A stretch of DNA of 41,375 nucleotides from Planctomycetota bacterium (GTDB lineage: Bacteria > Planctomycetota > MHYJ01 > JACPRB01). Below are positions 35,052 through 41,375 of this stretch, in pieces. Under the pieces are notes generated by a model. That model searched no databases and was not told where the DNA came from. It worked only from the letters and a program-made list of their open reading frames with translations. The position numbers were made by a program, and so were the translations under genes. The stretch spans positions 1-41,375 of the forward strand of contig JACPRC010000118.1 in the NCBI GenBank assembly GCA_016190175.1, in the 5' to 3' direction. How positions within the stretch are numbered: position 1 is the first letter of the stretch; every line of letters starts with the position of its first letter.

Positions 35052-36290
35052 TCATCGGTCCAACTCGCCGGCGATGATGTTCAGGCTCGAGAGGATCGCC
35101 ACCGTGTCGCTGAGCATATGGCCCTCGCACAGCCGCGCGAAGGCCTGGTAGTTGTAGAAGCTCGGTCCGCGCACGCGCCACCGGTAGGGCCGCTCCGTCC
35201 CGTCGCTGATCAAATAGTAACCCAGTTCACCGTTCGGCGCCTCCGTCGGGACGTACACCTCGCCCTTCGGCGGCCGCACGCCGTGGCCGTGCATGAAGTT
35301 CTTGAAGTGGTAGATCAGCCCCTCCATCCCGCCCGAGGGACGGTTCTCCTCGTTCTTCACGGGGATGACGATCCGCGGGTCGCTCACGCCCACGGGGCCG
35401 GAGGGCATCTTCTTCAGCGCCTGGTCGATGATCTTCAGGCTCTGGATCATCTCCCGGCAGCGGACGCGGTACCGGGCGTAGCAGTCGCCCTCCTTCTCGG
35501 TCGGCACCTCGAACTCGTACTGCTCGTATCCGAGATAAGGCCGGACCTTCCGGATGTCGTAGGGGACGCCCGCGGCGCGGAGGATCGGCCCGGTGAGCCC
35601 GAAGCTGATCGACTCCTGCGCGGACAGCGCGCCGACGCCCCGGGTGCGGTTCACGAAGATCGGGTTCTCGTCGAGCATGTACTCGACCTCGCGGACCGTG
35701 GACTCCAGCCTCCCCATGACGGCGCGGATCATCTCCTCGAAGTCCTTGGGGACGTCGCGCATGAGGCCGCCGATCCGCGTGTAGCTCGTCGTGAGCCGCG
35801 CGCCCGTCACGTTCTCGAAGATGTCGTAGAGCTTTTCGCGCTCGATGAAGGTCCAGAGCATGACCGAGAAGGCGCCGAGGTCCATGCCCTGGAGGCCGAC
35901 GACGATGATGTGGTCGGCGATCCGCGACAGCTCCGCGAGGACCACGCGGATGGCGGCGCACCGCGGGGTCACCTGGATCCCCATCATCTCCTCGACCGCC
36001 TGCGCGAGCGCGATGTTGTTGTTGAGCGGGGAGAGGTAGTTCATCCGGTCCGAGACGACGACGGACTGGTTGTAGCTGCGGTACTCGGATATCTTCTCGA
36101 AGCCGCTGTGGAGGAACCCGATCTCCGAATCGAGCTTGAGGATCTTCTCGCCGTCGAGCTCGATGATGTTGCGGAGCGTCCCGTGCGTCGCGGGATGCTG
36201 CGGCCCGAAGTTGACGACCATGTGGCGGGCGCCGAGGTCGCCCGTGGTCTCCTCCTCGACTTCGAGGGGCGTCCTAGTGAGAGGTTCCAT
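35052..36290 (-). CDS. nuoD: NADH-quinone oxidoreductase subunit D
   Basis: VNFGPQHPATHGTLRNIIELDGE...GFLHSGFEKISEYRSYNQ...HFKNFMHGHGVRPPKGEVYVPTEAPNGELGYYLISDG. Confidence 0.97.
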   Translation of the reverse strand: MEPLTRTPLEVEEETTGDLGARHMVVNFGPQHPATHGTLRNIIELDGEKILKLDSEIGFLHSGFEKISEYRSYNQSVVVSDRMNYLSPLNNNIALAQAVEEMMGIQVTPRCAAIRVVLAELSRIADHIIVVGLQGMDLGAFSVMLWTFIEREKLYDIFENVTGARLTTSYTRIGGLMRDVPKDFEEMIRAVMGRLESTVREVEYMLDENPIFVNRTRGVGALSAQESISFGLTGPILRAAGVPYDIRKVRPYLGYEQYEFEVPTEKEGDCYARYRVRCREMIQSLKIIDQALKKMPSGPVGVSDPRIVIPVKNEENRPSGGMEGLIYHFKNFMHGHGVRPPKGEVYVPTEAPNGELGYYLISDGTERPYRWRVRGPSFYNYQAFARLCEGHMLSDTVAILSSLNIIAGELDR

Positions 36291-36786
36291 GCGCGTCTCT
36301 CGTGTATCTCGGGAAGTTCTGGCGCTCGCCCTCGCCGATGAGCGGATAGTCCTTCCGCAGCGGGAATCCGCGGTAGCCCTCGGGGAGGAGGATGCGCTTG
36401 AGGTCCGGATGGCCGCGGAACCGGATCCCGTACATGTCGAACGCCTCGCGCTCCGCCCAGGGGGCGGACTTCCACAGCGCCGCGACGCTGTCGATGACCG
36501 CGTCCGTCTCCGGGACGAAGGCCTTGACGCGGAACCGGACGCTCTCCTTCACGCAGGTGAGGTTGTAGACGACGCAGAAGCGCTCGGGCATGCCCTGGTT
36601 GAGGTAGTCCACGCCGCACAGGTCGGCGAGCAGGTCGAACCCGGCGACGTCGCGGAGCCACCGGAGGATGTCCACGATCCGGTCGCGCCGGACGTGGGCA
36701 AAAGGCTGCCCCGCGTGCTCGCCGGTGGAGAGCACTTGGTCCGCGAACTTCTTTTTCAGCTCCTCGATGACGGCCTTGAGGTCCAA
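36274..36786 (-). CDS. nuoC: NADH-quinone oxidoreductase subunit C
   Basis: YLNQGMPERFCVVYNL...WKSAPWAEREAFDMYGIRFRGHPDLKRILLPEGYRGFPLRKDYPL. TTG start inferred. Confidence 0.92.
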   Translation of the reverse strand: MDLKAVIEELKKKFADQVLSTGEHAGQPFAHVRRDRIVDILRWLRDVAGFDLLADLCGVDYLNQGMPERFCVVYNLTCVKESVRFRVKAFVPETDAVIDSVAALWKSAPWAEREAFDMYGIRFRGHPDLKRILLPEGYRGFPLRKDYPLIGEGERQNFPRYTRDAHGTSH

Positions 36787-36815
36787 ACGATTCCCCAATC
36801 CGGGCGCCGGGCCTG

Positions 36816-36897
36816 CCCTTGACAAGACGCGGCGCCAAAGGCGCCGTCGCCGCAGGCGACGGTTCCGGCTGCGCCGGAACCCGCGCCGCGTCAAGGG
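36816..36897. repeat. Branched palindromic element, copy B, between nuoB and nuoC
   Basis: CCCTTGACAAGACGCGGCGC...GCGCCGCGTCAAGGG enclosing GGCGCC-AAA-GGCGCC, GTCGCC-GCA-GGCGAC and GTTCCGG-CTGCG-CCGGAAC. Confidence 0.85.
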
Positions 36898-37377
36898 TCA
36901 ATTGCGGGCCGAGAACTTCTCCTTCTGCACGATCTCCTGGATCTTGATGAGGGCGTCGATGACGCTCTCCGGGCGCGGCGGGCAGCCGGGGACGTACACG
37001 TCGACCGGGATGAACCGGTCGATCCCCTGGATCATGGCGTAGGTGTCGAAGACCCCGCCGCACGACGCGCACGCGCCCATGGCGATGCACCACTTGGGCT
37101 CCGGCATCTGCTCCCAGATCCTCAGGAGCACGGGCATCATCTTGATCGCGATGCGGCCGCACACCATCATGAGGTCGGACTGCCGCGGCGAGAAGCGGAT
37201 CACCTCGGCGCCGAAGCGCGCCATGTCGTAGCGCGAGGCGAGCACGGACATGAGCTCGATCGCGCAGCAGGCGGTCCCGAACGGCATCGGCCACAGGCTG
37301 TTCTTCCGGGCCCAACCGACCACGCTTTCCACCCGCGTGGTGAGCGCGCCCTCCGGGAGCCAGCTCTCTACTCCCAT
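36898..37377 (-). CDS. nuoB: NADH-quinone oxidoreductase subunit B
   Basis: MPFGTACCAIELMSVLASRYDMARFGAEVIRFSPRQSDLMMVCG...MGACASCGG...VPGCPPRPE. Confidence 0.97.
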   Translation of the reverse strand: MGVESWLPEGALTTRVESVVGWARKNSLWPMPFGTACCAIELMSVLASRYDMARFGAEVIRFSPRQSDLMMVCGRIAIKMMPVLLRIWEQMPEPKWCIAMGACASCGGVFDTYAMIQGIDRFIPVDVYVPGCPPRPESVIDALIKIQEIVQKEKFSARN

Positions 37378-37718
37378 TCCAGCGCCCTTCGTTTGAGGAC
37401 GTAGAGGAGGCCGAAGCCGAGGACGGCGACGAAGATCCCCACCTCCACGAGGCCGGGGACCCCGAGCTTCCGGTACAGCACCGCCCACGGGATAAGGAAC
37501 ACGGTTTCGATGTCGAAGAGGATGAAGAGGATCGCGACGAGGTAGAAGTGGACGGAGAAGCGCTCGCGGGGGCTGCCGATGGGCTCGACGCCGCAGTCGT
37601 AGGCGGCGTCCTTCGCGGGGCGGGGCCTGCGGGGGCCCAGGAGCCGTGAAGCGACGAGCATCCCCACCGCCATCGCGATGACGAGCCCGATGTAGATCCC
37701 GGCGGAGCCCCACTCCAT
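37368..37718 (-). CDS. nuoA: NADH-quinone oxidoreductase subunit A
   Basis: AYDCGVEPIGSPRERFSVHFYLVAILFILFDIETVFLIPWAV. Confidence 0.96.
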   Translation of the reverse strand: MEWGSAGIYIGLVIAMAVGMLVASRLLGPRRPRPAKDAAYDCGVEPIGSPRERFSVHFYLVAILFILFDIETVFLIPWAVLYRKLGVPGLVEVGIFVAVLGFGLLYVLKRRALEWE

Positions 37719-37727
37719 CAAAAACGT

Positions 37728-37756
37728 ATTATAGGGGAAACGGGCGGGGCAGTCAA
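37728..37756 (-). promoter_or_regulatory. Strong sigma70-like promoter of the nuo operon
   Basis: Minus strand TTGACT-N17-TATAAT ending 6 nt before an in-frame TTG and 9 nt before the nuoA ATG. Confidence 0.8.
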
Positions 37757-37778
37757 AGCTAAAGGAAGGGGAAATGCA

Positions 37779-39074
37779 TCAACCACCCATATGGGCGATG
37801 CGATCCCGGATTTCTTTTTCAACGTCCCGCGTCACCGCGCCGGAGGCGTCCGTGATGCGGCAGCCCTCGAAGCGCGGGAGCGCCTGCTTGAGCCGCGCGA
37901 GCGCCTCCTCCTTCCGGCCCTCGGCGACGGCGGCGTCGATCTCCTTGCGGAGCGAGTCCCACGCGCCCGCGGCCCGGCGAGCGACGTCCCGCTTCGCCTC
38001 CGCCACCTGGTCGCGGACGGCCGGGTCGAAGAGCCGGAGGGCGATCAGCTTCTCGATGTACGCATCCCACGCCTTGAGCGCGCCCGCGTAGTCGGCGCTC
38101 GCGGGGTCGTCGAGCGTGAAGTCGCGGACGATCTTCGATTTCGCCTTCGAGAAAGGGATGGGGTCGATATCGTCGCCGATCTTCCTCCGGCGCTCGTCCA
38201 CCCGCTCGATCGCCTTCTCCAGCTCCCCCGTCCACGGGACGCCGAGAGCCCGGTGGGATTCCAGCATCCGCTGCAGGTCGTCCAGGAACTCCTTGATCGC
38301 CGCGCGGTCCGTGCTCGCCAGGACGCCGGGCAGGCGCTCCCTCGCGCGGCGCCATTCCTCCGCCGCCTGGTTCTTGCGGGTTCTGGTGCCCTCGATATCC
38401 GAGATCGAAGCCCGGATGGACGCCGCGGTCGTCCCGAGTTCGCGGTGCTTCTCGCACAGCGCGAGCGCGTGCCGGTACTTCGCGATCGCGGCGTCGGGGT
38501 TCGTCGGGGCCTCCTTCGCGGCCTCGGTCACGAGCCGCGTGACCTCCTCGCGATCCAGTTGGAGCCTGCTCGGGCCCTGGAAGAGGAGGACGAGCGTGAC
38601 TACGGTCGCGCCGAGGGCGACGGTGACGCCGACGAAAACCGCGAGCGGCGGGACCCCGCGCCGGCCCGCCTCTTCGACATAGCGCCGCGACTTGGAGGTC
38701 GGGAGCCGGCTCGTCGCCTTGAGCGCCGCGCTTTTCTCCGCGGAGGTCACCTCCCCCACGCCGGGAAAGCGCGTCGCCGTGTCCTCCGCGCCCGCGACGA
38801 AGAGGAGCGTCGTGGTCCCGATCTCGATGCAGTCGCCGTTGCGCAGGGGTTCCTCGCGATCGAGGGGGTTCCCGTTGAGGCGCGTGCCGTTGCCGCTGCC
38901 GAGGTCGACGACGTGCGCGCCCTTTCCGTCGATGGTAATGCGGCAGTGGCGGCGCGAGGACTTCAGGTCGCGGATGCGGACCTCGCACTCGAGGGCGCGT
39001 CCGACGGTGAAGACGCCGGGCTTGAGGGCGAACCGCTCCTCGCGGCCTTCGGCGCGGACGGCGAGGATGGGCAC
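37779..39074 (-). CDS. FHA domain protein with a single TM helix and coiled-coil/TPR-like region
   Basis: FTVGRALECEVRIRDLKSSRRHCRITIDGKGAHVVDLGSGNGTRLNG; TM VFVGVTVALGATVVTLVLLF. GTG start preferred because TATAAT overlaps the upstream ATG at 39083. Confidence 0.85.
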   Translation of the reverse strand: MPILAVRAEGREERFALKPGVFTVGRALECEVRIRDLKSSRRHCRITIDGKGAHVVDLGSGNGTRLNGNPLDREEPLRNGDCIEIGTTTLLFVAGAEDTATRFPGVGEVTSAEKSAALKATSRLPTSKSRRYVEEAGRRGVPPLAVFVGVTVALGATVVTLVLLFQGPSRLQLDREEVTRLVTEAAKEAPTNPDAAIAKYRHALALCEKHRELGTTAASIRASISDIEGTRTRKNQAAEEWRRARERLPGVLASTDRAAIKEFLDDLQRMLESHRALGVPWTGELEKAIERVDERRRKIGDDIDPIPFSKAKSKIVRDFTLDDPASADYAGALKAWDAYIEKLIALRLFDPAVRDQVAEAKRDVARRAAGAWDSLRKEIDAAVAEGRKEEALARLKQALPRFEGCRITDASGAVTRDVEKEIRDRIAHMGG

Positions 39075-39152
39075 GGGGGACATTATAGGCGGTCGCAAGG
39101 CGCGGTCCAAGGAATGGGGAACGGCGCGGCCGCACCGCGACGGGGGAGCGGA

Positions 39153-40478
39153 TCAGGCCGGGCGGGGGACCACGATTCGAAACGTGCTTCCCCCGCCTTC
39201 CTCGGTTTCCAGCTCGATCCGCCCCCGGTTCATCTCCACGGCCCATCGCGCGATCGCCAGTCCAAGACCTACGCCTCCCGCCTCCCGGTCTCTCCCGCGG
39301 TCGATCCTGTAGAAGCGATCAAACACCCTCTCGCGATGCTGCGGCGCGATTCCGGGGCCGGAATCGATGACTTCGATCACCGCCTCTTGAGAGCCGCGGT
39401 TCCTCGCCCTCACAAGGACTCGACCCTTGGAAGGCGTGTACTTGATCGCGTTGTCGAGGAGATTCGTGACGGCCTGCCGGAGGATCGCCGGATCCGCCTC
39501 GGCGAAAACGGCCTTCTCGATTTCGACCGAAAGCGTCTGATCCTTCTCCTCGGCCAGGACTCGAAGACAATCCGCGACGGTGGAGGACAGCTCCCCGAGA
39601 TCCACACGCTGCGCCGCGCTCTTGATCCGCCCGGATTCCCCTCTCGTGAGCGTGAGCAGACTGTCGACGAGCCGGGCCAGCCGGTCCACCTCTTCCAGCA
39701 TGCTGCCGATGACGTCGCGATATGCGGCGGGATCGAGGGAGCCCTGCAACGCCACTTCCCCGACGCTCCTGAGAGCGGTGAGAGGGGTGCGCAGCTCGTG
39801 CGAGGCGTCGGCCGTGAACCGCCGGAGCCGTTCGAAGGAATCGTGCAGCCGCGCCAGGACTTCGTTGAATGCGGTCGCCAGTCGCCCGAACTCGTCCCTG
39901 GGATTCTCGACGGGGAGGCGCTCCGAGAGCGACTCCGCGGTAATCCGCGCCGCCCGGGCCGCCATCGAGCCCACGGGTCCGAGAAGACGCCCGGCAAGGA
40001 CGTACCCACCCCCGACCGCGCCCAGCAGCGCGAACGGCAGCCCCAGCGCCAGCACCAGGAAGAGGCTCTTCAGCGTTCCTCTCGCGTGCGTCGTGTCCTG
40101 AGCCACGACGACTTCGCACCGATCCTTCCGCTGCCGGGCGAAACGGTATTCATGGCCGTCTTCCGACACCCATGTCCACCGTCGATCTCCGCCCGTCAGA
40201 GCCCTGTCCAATCCCGATCGACCCCAGCCATGGCTCTGGAAGGAAGGGTCTCCGGTCACCTTGAACAAGGCGATTGCGCCGTGCTCGTCGAGCTCGGCGA
40301 TCTCGTACGCCCCGCCGGGATACGCCTTGTCGACGAGTTCCAGATCCGTGGTCAATTGCCGCTCGATCTGCCCATAGAGCTTGGCGCGGAGAACCAGATA
40401 CGTCGCCGCGGCGAACCCAAGGACAAGAAGGGCCAGGATCCCCGCATGCCATAACGCAAGTCGAGTCCGTACGCTCAT
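39153..40478 (-). CDS. Sensor histidine kinase
   Basis: HAMP-like region; H-box FTADASHELRTPLTALRSVGE; N-box LRQAVTNLLDNAIKYTP; G-box GVGLGLAIARWAVEMNRG. Confidence 0.95.
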   Translation of the reverse strand: MSVRTRLALWHAGILALLVLGFAAATYLVLRAKLYGQIERQLTTDLELVDKAYPGGAYEIAELDEHGAIALFKVTGDPSFQSHGWGRSGLDRALTGGDRRWTWVSEDGHEYRFARQRKDRCEVVVAQDTTHARGTLKSLFLVLALGLPFALLGAVGGGYVLAGRLLGPVGSMAARAARITAESLSERLPVENPRDEFGRLATAFNEVLARLHDSFERLRRFTADASHELRTPLTALRSVGEVALQGSLDPAAYRDVIGSMLEEVDRLARLVDSLLTLTRGESGRIKSAAQRVDLGELSSTVADCLRVLAEEKDQTLSVEIEKAVFAEADPAILRQAVTNLLDNAIKYTPSKGRVLVRARNRGSQEAVIEVIDSGPGIAPQHRERVFDRFYRIDRGRDREAGGVGLGLAIARWAVEMNRGRIELETEEGGGSTFRIVVPRPA

Positions 40479-41158
40479 CGAGCCGCCTCGCCGAGGAGGA
40501 ACCCGACTCCGCGGATGGTCTTCAGCAGCCTGCGATCGAACGGATCGTCGATCTTCCTGCGCAGACGGGCGACCGTGACGTCGATGACGTTGTCCAACGG
40601 AGTCGCCCGCGCGGTCGCCTGCCAGACGCCCTGGGCCAGCATCTCGCGGGAGATCGTCTGCCCCTGATGCCGCAGGAGATACTCGAGAAGTTCGAACTCC
40701 TTTCCCGTGAGCTCCACCTCTCGTCCGGCCCGCGTCACGCGATGCGTGACGAGATCCATTTCGAGATCGTTCACCCGGAGTCTCAGGACCTGGTCCGTCC
40801 GCCCTCTTCGAAGGAGGGCTCGAATGCGGGCGATGAGCTCCGGGAATGCGAACGGTTTGACCAGGTAATCGTCGGCGCCGGCATCCAGTCCCACGACCCG
40901 ATCCTCCACCGTGTCCTTCGCCGTCAGGATCAGCACCGGCGTCTGCAGGCCGCGTTTCCGGAGCGCGGCGAGAATCTCGATGCCGTCCCGCTTCGGAAGC
41001 ATGAGGTCGAGGATCACGAGATCGAACGTCTCGTTCGTCACGAGGAAAAACCCGTCCTCGCCGGTGGCCGCGACCCGGACCTCGTAGCGATCGGTTTCCA
41101 GCCCGCGCCGGAGGGCGCCGGCCACCTTCTTCTCATCCTCGATGATCAGGATCTTCAT
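40475..41158 (-). CDS. OmpR-family response regulator
   Basis: MKILIIEDEKKVAGALRRGLE...DLVILDLMLPKRDGIEILAALR...GADDYLVKPFAFPELIARIRALLRR, plus a winged-helix C-terminus. Overlaps the kinase start. Confidence 0.97.
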   Translation of the reverse strand: MKILIIEDEKKVAGALRRGLETDRYEVRVAATGEDGFFLVTNETFDLVILDLMLPKRDGIEILAALRKRGLQTPVLILTAKDTVEDRVVGLDAGADDYLVKPFAFPELIARIRALLRRGRTDQVLRLRVNDLEMDLVTHRVTRAGREVELTGKEFELLEYLLRHQGQTISREMLAQGVWQATARATPLDNVIDVTVARLRRKIDDPFDRRLLKTIRGVGFLLGEAAR

Positions 41159-41375
41159 CCGCGCCTAGTGTAAGCCCTGCGGCCGCCGTCCGGAAGCGCC
41201 TTACAGCGAAGTAAGGAAGACTTCAGTGGCGGGACATCTCCGCGGGGCGTTATCAGTATGCATGGAACAAGGAGTTCGGGGTTTCGAAGGCCTTGCGGAT
41301 CCGTCCGCGCAGCAAGTGAGGCTCCCCGCCCCAAGGGGCGAGGCTTCTCTTGAACAGCGCCGAAACCCTCCGAAG

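Noticed and set aside
36816-36897. Rho-independent terminator inside the nuo operon
   Set aside because: No U-tract on either strand and a multibranch shape; it would also silence most of an essential operon.
41319-41345. CGCCCC-AA-GGGGCG hairpin near the window end as a terminator
   Set aside because: No U-tract, and the gene context is cut off by the window edge.

Overview
GC-rich bacterial window. The phylum is not determined; the MoxR/DUF58/BatA-like/DUF4159 cluster and GspG/GspK-type proteins suggest a Planctomycetota-like lineage (inference). The backbone is a complete 14-subunit-type complex I operon on the minus strand (nuoA-B-C-D-EF-G-H-I-J-K-L-M-N, 37718 to 23620, with E and F fused). 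Other supported content: a histidine kinase/response regulator pair, FHA proteins, an FHA-MoxR/DUF58/vWA/DUF4159 cluster, a GspK-like giant, a convergent MamI-like restriction-modification pair, and toxin-antitoxin debris (DUF433/DUF5615, an orphan addiction-module antitoxin, MNT plus a truncated HepT remnant). The most interesting signal is in the spacers. At 32633-33089 a GxxExxY PD-(D/E)XK-type gene sits between nuoEF and nuoG. It is bounded by an 18-bp perfect inverted repeat built from 8-nt units and by a CATATC direct duplication, and in silico excision restores a canonical Shine-Dalgarno for nuoG. Several other spacers carry palindromes or arrays with strict 7-, 8- or 18-nt periodicity, and one 18-nt unit family also occurs in-frame inside nuoL. 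Two copies of an ~80-bp branched palindrome share termini (CCCTTGAC...GCGCCGCGTCAAGGG). All calls come from reading the sequence; no database search or folding was run.
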